Assembly (NCBI GenBank): GCA_018881555.1
Contig: JACAXG010000231.1
Location: 186,001-250,000, forward strand
Direction of reading: 5' to 3'
Source: Amblyornis subalaris
Taxonomy: Eukaryota; Chordata; Aves; Passeriformes; Ptilonorhynchidae
DNA: 64,000 bases
In this document: piece after piece, positions 13,201 through 25,600 of the stretch
Position numbering within the stretch: position 1 is the stretch's first letter
How the letters are laid out: each line of letters begins with the position of its first letter
Notes under the pieces: model-generated
What the model saw: the letters and a program-made list of their open reading frames with translations, nothing else
What the model was told of the DNA's origin: nothing
Database searches by the model: none
Program-made: the position numbers and the translations under genes

Positions 13201-16080
13201 TTCCTGAGATCTTTGAGACTTGAAAGTGTATCAGTTTTAGTTGAACAAGAGGAATGAAGTAGAGGAGAAGGGGACAAATGAGATAAGCTTTTTGCACATA
13301 GAGAGTCCTGAATTGTATTAAACTTCATCTGTCCCTGACATACATGAAATAATAATTTAGTGATTTAATGGTCAATACCACTTTCAATTATGGAGCCCNA
13401 CATGAGAATAATACTGTTATCCTTAGGTGAGGATTTTTTTTCTGTGCTGAAATAGTCAATATATGTGCATAAGCACTGATGTAAATAATTATATAGGGTA
13501 CAAAGAGGAGACTAATGTGTATCAACGTGCCTAATGCTTTCTAGAGGATGGTTTCAGTAGCGTGTGCACAAATGCTTTTCTTTTTACTTGGCAGCTACTG
13601 ATTTGATACTTAAAATGTAGAAAAATGCTGTGTACAGGTGTAGATGCTTTATCATATTTGTGGAAAGAAAAATGTTTTAAACTCTGGAAAGACTGAAGAA
13701 GAAACCAGGAATATAGATTTATTATTCAATTTTTGTAGTAGATGTAAAGCATAATTAATGAAAATAATGGAGTAGATAAGTAAGTTCTGTTTGAAATAAG
13801 TATGAGAAGGAAGCAGGGGGATGTTTTCTAGGATTTAGGATTGAAAATCGGAGTAAGTATGTTTAGTAGAAAAATATCTTTTAATAGATAAATCTTGTAA
13901 GATTTTATCAAAAGAATTAATCACAATTAATTTAATTTCCATTTAAAATGCAACACATTAATTTGCATATTTTTTCTTCTCTTTCTTCTGGATGTGCTTT
14001 GAATGAAATATTCTCAAATCAATGTCATAAATGCTGCCGTTTAAAATTCTGGGTGTACTCTTATGGACATGTGGGTTTGTGCTCAGATGTGTGGGTGCCT
14101 TAATTTTTTTGGTGCAATAATCAATGGCTGAGAAAAGGATTGAAATTACTTGGATTGACACAGAACCTGAAGTACCTGTTTATATAAATGGTGGAGTTTA
14201 CGTCATTTGGATATTAACATTGAGGGTTGGAGGGTTTGTCATATTCTCTTTCAAGGAGATTATTGCAAATTAGTGGAGCCTAATTTAGCCTTTTAATTTT
14301 AATTAATTTTGCACAGTCCGTGTATTTTCATTGAGGCTTCCACTGTTTTCAGAAGTTGTGTAGATCAGTNTTGTTTTTATAATACCTTTGAAAGAAAATG
14401 CTATTCTTTGGACATGTTACAAATGAAATTAATATCATAGAAGATGATCTTAATTTCAGTTTTTCTATTTTTTTATATCCCCTGTCTCCTTCCATGTTTG
14501 AAATATTTAGTATTTGGATTTTCTTCTTGCTTGTATCCATTGCAAAATATTTAGTTGCAGATACAATACTTTCTGTGATGAAAGATTCTTTAATTTTCAG
14601 TTGATTTTTTTTTACTTCGATAAAATTTTGTTCCAAGTCTGAACCTAGTAAATGGAAAATACGATTGTACAATATTGTTTCTCTAGTTAATATAAATATA
14701 TATTACATGTAGGTATATAGCCTAGTTTTACATATTGCATGTATTTATTATAGGTAGAAGTATAGATAGCAAATATACCAGTCTGTAACATCAATTTTAC
14801 TCCAGGAATCTCTCATCAAATTTGACCCTTTGTACCATGCATGCCTGTTGATTTTTAAAAAGTTTTAAATAAGCAAAAAATCCAATATCCATGGTTGCTT
14901 CTTAAATAGTGTCTGAGAAAGAACATAACCCATAAATGTTTTTCTGTATTCTACAATCACACCCCTGAACCTTAATCAAAGGTTTGTTTCTGTTCTACAG
15001 GCTCTGGCTGGAGCAGGTGTAAATGGAAAGCAGATTTCTGCGTCCTGAGCTCGGCAGCTAACAACTTCCTGTTGTAGTTGCTCATGCATTCTCTATAGGN
15101 CTCCTAGTTCCTTAAATGCTTTAGAGGGGCAGCTGGATAAGGACAGTTATCAAGGTGATAGTTTAAAGTCAACTGTATGTACTGAGGTTCCTAACTGGTA
15201 CCTGGTAGTACCGAGCTGGTACCTGGCAGCTTCTGACTGGTTACTGTGCTCTGTACTGAACTGGCATGATTTCTAGGGGCAAACTTAAATATAATGTGCT
15301 GCAATGGTACAGTTACAGAGCTATGTAAATGTGGATTGTTTTCAAATACATGCTTAAAATCAGATTTCGTTTTCAATGAAGCAAGAAATAGATGCCTCAA
15401 TGCAACGCCATACCTAAATCATGTTTTATTCACAATCATATCATTAGTTTTGCTGAAAGCAAAGATCATATGCAGGCACAAACTTCCGCCTTTCTTAAGT
15501 TGCTTTCTGGGTGTATATGTTTTTGTACCCTCTTTGCTATGCAACAGCTTGCTTTCCTTTGTCCTTCATGTTTAGACTTAGCCTGGTTGCTTTTGACCAA
15601 ATTTTGAATGTTCTTGAGCACAGCAAAATCTGATACTGTATTTGCTATTTGGATTAGATTATCTAGTTAGTTTGGGATAAAATACTCAGCACTTTTGAGT
15701 GAAGATGAGCCTGCAGTATAGTGTAAGATTCTGATTTTGGATCTATAATCTCAGCTGTGAAGTTCAGAAATGTTCATATGGCATATGAATGGGAATGGCA
15801 TATGTGTACAGGTCACCTCTAAATATCTGGAAACAAAGCCAGAAGTGATTTAAAATCAAAATATAGTATAGATTAAGTAAAAGTTAATATGTTTCAAAAA
15901 TAATTGTATGTTACTATGCTATTTCATGGTCTGCATTAAAATGCAGGGAAAAAGGGGTTGCAACCCTTAGATTAATGTGCTTTTCACCAGGATATCAATA
16001 AAACCCCAATGCCAGCCTTGTCTGTGAATAAAATACCTATAAACACAGTATATAACACGTTTTTACATAGTTGACCTTTT
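10288..16080. other. AT-rich non-coding stretch
   Basis: Nothing recognised as gene or repeat. Open frames up to about 118 codons (for example 12033-12389 plus) are Phe/Leu/Ser-rich and lack credible splice boundaries or recognisable domains. A paired inverted octamer motif sits at 10666-10684. Confidence 0.55.
10666..10684. promoter_or_regulatory. Inverted pair of octamer (POU-type) motifs
   Basis: The sequence reads ATTTGCA, five bases, TGCAAAT, so two octamer-like half elements face each other. ATTTGCAT is the classical Oct/POU-domain binding motif. In AT-rich DNA this can arise by chance; no expression evidence is visible, so it is only a candidate enhancer site. Confidence 0.2.
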
Positions 16081-16119
16081 GAACAATTCCACATGTTTTT
16101 CATTTATGTGGAATTGTTC
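16081..16119. repeat. Perfect 14-bp hairpin
   Basis: GAACAATTCCACAT at 16081-16094 is exactly reverse-complemented by 16106-16119 with an 11-base loop. The stem does not extend outward. It is too short for a normal miRNA precursor and there is no following T run or other context that would make it a known element. Confidence 0.85.
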
Positions 16120-16740
16120 TCTCCTACTAGACTCCATTCAAAAAAAATTATTTTAGACTTGATTTAAATAGAACAGACACCTTAAATATCTTAACAAGCA
16201 TAGCTGACCTTTTAGTGGAATTCTTAAAAAAGGATTTTCTGCAGCTGCTGTGCCCATGGTGTGCCTATATCTGGATTGTGGAATGAGTGAGGAATAGCAG
16301 TCCTTGGAAGAGTTTGTACAAGTGGAGTGTAAAAGCTATGCACAGGGGAAAGTATTGGCACTGGTCAAAGAAGTGTATGTGGTACATAAAATTTCCCAGC
16401 AGTTGTGCTGCAGTGCACTCATATGCACCATATATTAGTTAACTGGTAATAGGAAGCCATTGTTTTCTTTACAGATCAGAAACATTGACTCCTGGCATGT
16501 CATTGAACACGTGCATAATGTAATAACTTAAACATGTGTCACTGTTTTAAGGCAGGTGTGAAACAAGAATATTCAAGCTGAAATATCCTACAGCTCGCCT
16601 TAGAGTCAAGAGAAAGGCCAGGGGGATGCATGGTGTGGAAATAGACAATATAAATGTTTTAGGAGGTTGCTTTCATTCTGTTAAATGAAAAATATACATT
16701 TTCATACATAAAAGTAATACTTAATCTAATTTACATACTT

Positions 16741-16790
16741 TTCTTTTTTCTTTTTTTTCCTCTTTTTTTTTTTTCCCCCCCCCTTCTGAT
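16741..16790. repeat. Poly-pyrimidine tract
   Basis: An uninterrupted run of T and C (many T, then nine C) on the plus strand. It resembles an eroded homopolymer and is not followed by a convincing exon. Confidence 0.7.
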
Positions 16791-18021
16791 CTGTGGGGGA
16801 AAAAAATCAAGTTACCTTTTAATGTTTTTTTTAATTGTTTTTTTTTTCTTAAGCTATAAATGTACTTTTAGTTTTTCAGTACATCTATATTAAAAAAAAA
16901 GAATTTTGCATGCTTGGTTTTAAAAGAAATTGTTTTACACCATTTTTGAGAAAGAAAATTCATATTGAATATTATGAAACAGGATTAATCTCTATTAGAG
17001 TTAGTGGGCAAAAATATTTACAATATTAGTCATGTTGCATTATTTTGATAGCTTTCAGTATTATGCCATTGGTCTGTACTAGCTACTGGAAGCACCAGTT
17101 CTTAGTCTGATGACATCTGTGCTCTAAACGGTTATTTCAATGTATATGTTCATTTCCTCTTGGTAATGAGACAAACTTTTTCTGGCTCATAAATCCTAAA
17201 GCAGCTTTAATATAGAAGTAAAACTGAGGAGTGATTTAGCCATATTATGATCTTGATTTTGGATTTAGTTCCCTCCTTGTTGTTAGGAACTTTCAGAACA
17301 ACAGATGTTTTAAATGTGCAAAATGAGATTTTTAAGTACAGAGGAAATCCAGTGGATAAATCACAAATTCAGAGCTTTGTAAACTGTCTCTGTACTATAG
17401 AAAAAAAATATTCACAATCATTGNGGTATAAAATCTGTCTAAAGTTGCTTTAAAATTTCCTATATCAGAGAGTAAAATATCTGAACGTAGGTTGCATCTG
17501 TTTTAAAACTCTTAATTTGTGGATTAGGATAATTTGCAGAAGCCCCTCACTGTTTTCCTGAATGGTCTGGGTCCCCCTTTTTTCATTTTTAATTTTTTTT
17601 TTTTAANTTGGTATGAATTCTTATTAGTATGAAGTCAGAGCTGAGACTTTCAAACTTAGTGTAGNAATCACTCCATCCACAAAATACTGAAGAGTTAGAA
17701 GGAAAAGGACAGTTTAACCTGCCATTGAAACTCAAATATTTCTCATTCACAGGGAAAATGCAAAAAAATTTATTTTTTTATAAAAGGCACCTCTCAACTG
17801 AATCTTTTGTGTGACAGTGAGAAACAACAAGAGTGAACTATTTCCAAATTGTAAAATTGGGGATTTGAAGTCAAGGGTCTTGTTGCTTCCTACATACTTG
17901 TTTATGAGTTGGCAGTATAATGGCTCTGCAGCATATTCCTCCTCTCCCCGGCTGTTAGCCTCAGCAGGGGTAAGTGTAAAGGCTCACCCCTTCTGAACCA
18001 TCGTTTCTGTCTTTAAAACAG

Positions 18022-18079
18022 GGTCCTATTGTGGCTGTAGCTTCTGCGAATGGTGTGCAAAGCCTTCATGTGAAGGAAA
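18022..18079 (+). other. Possible small internal exon, product unknown
   Basis: A pyrimidine-rich acceptor (TTTCTGTCTTTAAAACAG) precedes 58 bases that end at a consensus GTAAGT donor. Two of three frames are open through the whole stretch. One reads GPIVAVASANGVQSLHVKE. The other is strikingly cysteine-rich, SYCGCSFCEWCAKPSCEG, with CxC and CxxC spacing. In the cysteine-rich frame its end phase (two bases left over) would fit the start phase of the possible exon at 50537. I recognise neither peptide. At 58 bases an open frame means little, and the donor has A instead of G at its last exon base, so this may be chance. Confidence 0.2.
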
Positions 18080-21000
18080 GTAAGTTTGCCATTGACTACA
18101 AGAGTCTTTGGATCAGGCCCTGAGCTTTTAAGTCTGTAACTGGCGTGGAAAATAAATACTGCACTTTAAGGAGCAAGCTCCAGGGTCTCCTAAAAGTAGC
18201 TTAAATAGCTCAGAGAGGAGCAGTATAATAACTCCAGCTTTCATATAGTAGGTTCTCACTAGTTTTACATCCCAGGGATACTGCTGGGACTCCCAAATCA
18301 CTGGTCAACAGTGTAATGATACATGGTAAATTACCTAGGTAATGGCAGTTGGATAAATCACCTCCAGCCAATGCTGGTTAGTCAAGCGAGGGGTGTGCTA
18401 TGTATTAACTGGAACCAATTCCCTAAAGACAAAATCAAAGGAAAAATGGACTTGAGAATTTTTTTTTAACCCAATATGATGATTAGTGGTCATTAGTGAA
18501 GATGATTTATTTTTCCTTATGGAAAGGCTAGTGAGTGATTTAGAAAAGAAAATGTGAATGTTTAGATTTTTACAGAAATTGCTGGAAGGCATCAGAGATT
18601 TCACAGCAGAGCTGTTCACCTTCATGACTGACTTTCTGTTTGTATTCTTCAAATAAGGCAAAACAACATGATGGAAAAATTTCAGGAAGTTCTTGATAGC
18701 AACCAAGGTTGCAAACCAGACACAATGACTTGACATTATCATTTTCATGAGAAAGAAAGGAAATAAACAGCGACTACTCACAAACCTCTCAAATGTTTTG
18801 TGAGGGATGACAAAAAGTTGAAGATCAAAGAGCTGTCTACTTGGTAGGAATTGAAGGTGCTGAATGTGTCATAGGATCTTGACACAGGAAAGTGCTGTGA
18901 CTTGTCGTGGCCAGAGCACAAACTGTTTATGGAACTAAACCAGAAAGGCACTGAAAAGAGTTATATGTTTCATACCTCTATTCAGAAAAGTAGGACTTCT
19001 AAATCACGTCTGATGCTTGCAGTTAGCTGCGGAAAAGTGAGTGTAGCTTAGGCTGATGCCAATTACAATTATAACTTGAATCATAGAACGTTTCAAGATA
19101 TTTTTCTGACAGTAATGAATCATGTGCTAGTAAACTGAGCAGCTAAAGGAAGGTGTTAATGGAAAGTAGGTACACCGATGAGCATTAAGGACNTCCTGTG
19201 TTAGGCAGTGATGTATGAGTCTATGGTGGTATTTTTGGAACTTCCTTTGTGGAGCATTGTTGAGTGCTAGAATTATCACCTCTTTATGAAGGCACAGGCA
19301 GGGGAGAAGAATTTACCTTTCTCTGTTGCAGAGTTCAAATTATAACTGTGTTATTTTCAGTCTGGGCATGTGAAGACAAGCCTAGAGGCTCCCATCTTGT
19401 TTTACTGATCATACTGCTGGTTTTGTGCTGTTGTGATGGTGTATGTGAGTGTGTCTATGCAAGATTTTCACATATTCCAATCTGAATAATTAAGATGATG
19501 CCTCTCAGAATCACTTGCGTATAGGGTGCCATCTGAGGCTTGCAATGATTTTTATGCAACATTCAAAGCCCTCTGAGTTAGAACCATGGTTTTTATTTTT
19601 CTCTAATGAGTTTGCTTTCCTAATGTGACCTGCCCACCTCTGGCTTTCCTGTAATGTTTCTGACAAAGAAAAAAATCCAAGACACTTACTCTTAATGCTG
19701 TTGTCTGCACTCCTGACTAATCTTTTTTTCCCGGTATGCTGGATATAATGTGGCAAGAGAGAAGCAGATATGATTCATCATCTACTGTAAAGTGCAGCCA
19801 AATAATGCATTACTTCTAAAAATGAGTAGAGGTTGTATGACAGAAGGGAAGACTGAAGCAGTCCTGGAGGATTTGTGCCAGCAGCAGAATACAAAGAATG
19901 CTTAATTAAACGAGCATTTACCTTTTGTAATCCCATTGATGAATCTTAATCTTTGCATAGTTTTCAATATTTAGCTTATAGACAGACTAATGTATCTGGA
20001 AATTCTGTTAAATTCTTCCTCTGTGACAGTGAATTCCATTTGCCAGTTATATTAATGACATAAGATGAAGTGAGCATCAGTGTTCATAGTAATGAATTTC
20101 TACTTGTTGGCTAAATACTGACTGAGTGCTGCAGAGGCTTAGGCAGATTTTATAAAAAGGATATGTCTAGAATACAAAGAGGAGTAGTAGCAATTGGATC
20201 TTGTTTCCATCTTAGCTGATGTTTTGAAAGGTTTTAAGTGGTACTTTATTTTTTCTGAGATTTCAGCTTGTTACTAACAGCCAAAGCTGGATTGAAAGTC
20301 TATTCTTTAAGCATCTGTAGTTTCTTTCTATACTGAAAAATAGATTACATGGAGGCCCTGAGGTTTTCTCTTCTGAAGAGGAATTCTTTGTGTCTGCAGA
20401 AACCACTGAGTCTTATCCATTTTACAGACTTTTTATAGCTGAACTAATTGTCTTATAAAGATGGTCCTTCTCTCTCCCAAGGAATACACATGGATGATTT
20501 TTCTTTCCCTAGGAATTTGTTCCCTCATGGTGCTATTTCTAGTTTTCAGCTCTCATTCATTTGAGAATGACTTCTGTTGCTTCCTGGCTGACTCTTTTCC
20601 TCCCTCCCCCTTTGAAGATGCTCTTTTTCCAAAATTTACCAGAAAGCTCATGACTTTGTGGATCATGCTTCTGACATTGCTTTGAGTCAGTGATGGAATT
20701 AAAAGCCCTCTCAGCATCTTTTTTTTTCCTTAGATTATTTTCTTGTTAATATCTGATCGAGAGAACCACCCAAATACTTGTTAAAAAAAAAAAAGGAAAA
20801 GTAATTATTTTCAATGGAATAAGGAGATCAGAGGTCTATTTCATTGTTTGGCCTTACTACAGGTTATGCCAGAAAAGAGAGTGTGACTCTCTAAAACCAA
20901 GAGAGCAATCTAATGTTTCCAACTGCCCAAGAAGTCCATTTGAGTTTTTTATTTGGAGGCTTACACCATTCTTAAGAGAATAGTGACTGAGTCAAGTACA

Positions 21001-22387
21001 AAAATGAAGGTCGTATTTTCTTTATGCTAAAATTTTAATATGGCTGACCAGAAAGGTTGAAGGTACACTCCCAATAAGAAGGGGATCAACTAGGAGTTGT
21101 ACTAGGCTGTGTCTGCTGAAGTTTGCAACAGGAAGCACATGTCAGTTCTTTCATAACATCAACTTTTCCAAGATGCCTTATAAATCTCAATTTAAGTCTT
21201 TCCTTTTATATGAAAGCACTGAAAACTGAAACTGAAAACAAAGGTTGTTCTTTCAGTTCATCTCCTATTTTATTTCATGAACTCAATTTTTCTTTAGTTA
21301 ATGAGAACATACTTTCTACTGTTGTGAAGATACTTCTTGTAAACAAAGAAAACAAATGGAACTTCNTGCAGTCTGGATTGTCTAATCAGAAGATTGCTTA
21401 AAATAAAGTCAGGAGGGATTAAGATTCCTGATGTAACCATTAAATTACATTAACCATTAACCAAAGGCTCAAAGAAATGGGGGGATGAGAATAGAAGGCT
21501 CTTATTGAAAACTATATACTATATGTTATGTTACAGTTCGAGGTTCTTAAAAACCTGAAATAGGACATTTACTGCAATTCTATTTAGCTGCTTTGGTCTT
21601 GCTGAAAAGAAAGAAATTTGCAAGTCATTCAAATGGAAAAGAAATAATGGTCTAAATATTAAACATTTTTGGACAAAATCTCTGAAAGAACAGATGCACA
21701 ACTTGTTACAATGCAACCTGCATATGCACCCGTGACAGACACTTGTCTAAGTATTAGAGGTATATAGCCTAAATCTGCTGAACTAAGATGTGCTGCTGCT
21801 AGCGTGGCAGACTTGGTAACCAAACTGGCCTGGGAAGAAACTAAGAACCATGTGTACTTAATTCTTATGGCAATGATCATCTTTTTAAATATGGCACAGT
21901 GCAATATTAAGATAATGCAACCTAAACTATAAAAACAATTAACAAAATTGAAGGAATACACTAAAAGTATTAATTATCCAAATGAGGTGTCATATTTTGG
22001 AGTATAAATTATGATGTATAGCTCACTAGCAAGATAAATTCCTTAAAGAAGCTTTGGCTTCCATGTCTTAGGTCTCCTTTATACCACTTGTAATTTGACA
22101 GTTACAAAGAATAAAACAGAAGATATGGCATGAGAAAATAACTGCACTCTAACAACCCAAAAGGAAGGGTATCCAAGTTGGGGCCTCATGGCCTGGAGTT
22201 GGGGGGGATAAGTAAGTGAGCAAAAAACTGCTTAAAGAATAGTAATGAGTCATAATCTGCCTGGAGGCCAGTCACAAATGAGATCTGTCTGTGACTAAAT
22301 TGAACATCTGTATCATCCAGCAGGAGGANGTGATAAGAATGTACTCCCATCAGGTGTGTGCTGCATAAAATTGGGGTGACTAGATGA

Positions 22388-22690
22388 GATCTTCAAGGTC
22401 AGGGCTGCCATTCAGCATGGTCCAGGCAGGCTGGAGGAATATTAAATTCAGCAAGGATGCTGTGAAGTGCTGCAGCTGGGAGAATTAGCCCCTTACAGTG
22501 ATACTGAGGAGGGGCTGGCTGGGAGCAGCGGGGTGAGAAGGGCCTGCAGAGGTTGTGCAGGTTGCTGAGCATGAGTGCCCAGCATGTCCCGGCAGAGATG
22601 GAGACCAGCACTTAGCCCTTATGGGCAGGAACACAACCCACAGATTTTTCCCACCTCTACTTGGCACCGCCTGGCTACGCTCAGCCACAT
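22388..22690 (+). mobile_element. CR1 LINE fragment, diverged
   Basis: The plus strand aligns by eye with an internal part of the CR1 3' region: 'TCTTCAAGGTCAGGGCTGCCATTCAG...CAGGCTGGAG', then the stretch ending 'TTAGCCCCTTACA', 'AGGGCCTGCAGAGGTTGTGCAGG', 'AGCATGAGTGCCCAGCA' and 'CCCACCTCTACTTGGCACCGCC', matching the CR1 order of aspartate-rich, 'gagaaggacctgg', 'ttgtggcaaagaaggcc' and 'cccctctactcagcactgg' blocks. It is much more diverged than the copy at 9.5 kb, with internal deletions and no 3' end. The small open frames across it are not genes. Edges are approximate. Confidence 0.7.
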
Positions 22691-25600
22691 GTAGATACTG
22701 CATCCAGTCTGTGACCTCTGATAAGGGAAGGATACTAATGAACTGGAGCCAGTTCAGGCAGCCAGAGCTGGAGCTTCCCCACTGAGGGCGGAAGCCAGGG
22801 AACAGGACTGGTTCACCCANGCAAAATCCAGCTATGGCTGCTTAACTGAATGCCTTCAGTAGATTCTATAATACTAGTTATTCTTCCCAGTTTACTTTTA
22901 GATGGCTTTAGTTTCAAAGTAACTTTAATGAGAAAAATCAATTTAAATTGTGCCTGTGGGTGTGTTTTGGCAATTGATATTTATTCACTGACCTAAGCGG
23001 AGGCATGACCTTGGCTCTCTTAAGACACAGATGAATGTGTTTGTACCATTAGGTGTGCCAGTAATTTTAGACTGATTTTTTTTCAGTCTCTCCTGTTGAA
23101 GTTGTTTCATTTTAAAGAAAGTATTGATGAGAAGGAAACACCATAGTGAAGGGCTGTGCCATTGAGTTCTCTTAAGAAATGGAGATTTTTGACTTCACAT
23201 GTTTGCTTCAGTGAATTTTAATTATCAAAAATTAAATGGTTGCGGAGTGAAGAGTCACTATACTGGTGGGTAAGGAATGCACAGGTAGCTGGGGAAACAG
23301 TGGAATTCAGCCCTTGAACTGAAGACTGTATTTTTCAAAGTGTATCTTCTAGCTGGAGGCATTTTTGTAATCCTTTGTTCCCCTTTTTGAATTGGAAAAT
23401 TTGTGTTTTCCAGTTTAAAAAGTCTATTGAAAACTTCTTGATGAGTTCTAATCTTAATTTGATCTGTAATATCTGTAATATTTGAGATTTTTGGTGCTAC
23501 TTTTCTTCATTTTGTGTATTCTTTTTCTGCTTCTGTGGTCATTTTCATTTCCAAGTAGTTTCACAAAAACATGTCTAAAACCTTCTGGATTTAGAATTAT
23601 TAGAAGTGAAACTCTTTTCTGCAAGACTAGTAGCTAGTGTAAGGTGGGGAGCACTGTTCTTGCCAACTATAGAACATTCGTTAACAATGTTTATTATCAT
23701 AATGCTAGAAGTATGTTATTACAAACTTTGTATGAATAATATTTTTGTGCAAGTTACAGCACACAACAAGGTGTGCATTATAAAACAGCATGTCTTGGCT
23801 GAATGACCTAAGTGACTTCAAAAGTAGAATTTCTGTATTTATCCACACAAATGTATTCATAGCATTAATATTTTCCAAAACTAATTTCTTTTGAATGGTG
23901 AGAGAGATTAAAAAGGGAAAAGTGATCCTATATGATCTCGTGATGGAAAGAACTTGAAGCTAATGACTGGATTGTAATTTATAATCTCTTCGTGTTTTAT
24001 TTTTTCAAGGTGGCTGTGTGTTTTAAGTATATTGTAGTTCAAGATGGAAACAATACTGCTTTGTGATCTTAAAGGGACTTATCTTCAGTGATGTGTTGAA
24101 AAACGATAGTGCTACACATCCTGTCTATTTTCAACTCACACAGTTCCACAATTTAAAAGAAAATACATTTCTGATTGTTGTTAGTTCATAAATGTAGCAA
24201 AGAATCAGCTAATACATACATTCTGCACTGTGATTAATTAATCTTTCAGCTTCAGGTACGCTGCAGAAGAAGAAAAATGAAATAACTAAATCAGCAACTT
24301 TTCACAATTACGGTGTCAAAGTCACATGTGTGATCAGTGCTTGCTGCTTGGGCTTTAGAGCATGCAGAAAAGTAGGATAGAGTGAAACATCATCCTGCTC
24401 TAAGATGGATGTCTTACATAAGGAAATGGATTACTCCGTGGCTGTGAATTCCTTTCTCTGTTATCTGTCAAAGGAGACTCCTTTATACTCTTGAAGTGAA
24501 TGCCTAATTTTTGCATGATTACCATTAGGTGAACTGAATCCTACTCTCCTCCCCCCGCCATTTCCCCATATAAGGAAGTCAATTGCTAGATAAAACTAAA
24601 GCCGATAACAAATGAAACATTAACATTATTAGTGTGTTGGTATTGTAGAGTTGTCATGCTTTGAAAGAAATAGTGCCTTTACTAAAACCCCAGAAAACCA
24701 TTGCATGTAAAAATCAGTGGCCAGTCTACTGAAGTCAGTGGATTTTTGCTGATTTTATGGGAGCCGAAGAGCTGGACTGTCTTCTGGAGCTAGTGTGCAG
24801 GACCTTTCATGTTTACATTTTACTTTATTAGTGTCTCCAGACACANAGTGCCCTGCCGTATATTTGTGTCAGTCACTTTTTAGAATTGGCATTTATTAAC
24901 TACTCATGAAGCACGTAATGCTTTGGTATTTGGTAATTGATTTGTTCATTGATTGTTTTACCTAGAAATAACCAAATGAAAATACAAAACAGTTTTTGCC
25001 ATCTGAGTGTTGGCAGGAAACCAAAATGTTAAGCTCTAGTATATACCTGAAATAAAGCTTGACATACAACAATGAAATGTATACAGAGGTTCGTTTCATT
25101 AATACTGTATTGGCATAACAGAGAGAAAAGTTCTGCTTTCTGTTGAATGGAATTCAATTTCCTGAGATCATTAATGTGAAAGGAGAATTTGGCCTCCATC
25201 TTCTTAAGCCACCCTGTCTTTATTATTGATAAGGTACTGGTTGTCTTGGTCTGCTGTAATGGTGTGGACTTTAGGTTTGAGACTGAAATAGAGAAACTTT
25301 CCTGAGCATCAAGCAATGTAGTAGGTCGGTGCTGTTTAGTCAGTCCACATTTACTAGCATCAGAAAATATGATGGATTACACTGAAATGAAACCATCAAG
25401 TTTTTAAACCAAGTGGTTCCTTTTTCGATTTCAAGAAAAAGTTAAACCACTGGATAAAATTATGTGCCAATTATGTATAACTTCTTTACCACTAGAATAA
25501 GGGAAGCCATAATTCTGTGGACTTATGTTTTATTGAGTTCATCTGTTTTCATTTATAAATAGAATGTAAGAGAAGAAGAAATCTGTGCTGGTGGACAGTG

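Larger units (their letters stand above)
16120..22387. other. AT-rich non-coding stretch
   Basis: Apart from the pyrimidine-rich runs near 16740-16860 and the possible small exon at 18022-18079, nothing is recognised. The minus-strand 127-codon frame at 18398-18781 is Ser/Lys/Asn-rich, has no recognisable domain and lies in AT-rich DNA, so it is treated as chance. Confidence 0.55.

Noticed and set aside
17916..17969. Possible exon before a GTAAGT at 17970
   Set aside because: It would leave only about 52 bases of intron before the acceptor at 18021, below the usual vertebrate minimum.
18398..18781. 127-codon minus-strand open frame
   Set aside because: Ser/Lys/Asn/Phe-rich with no recognised motif or exon boundaries.
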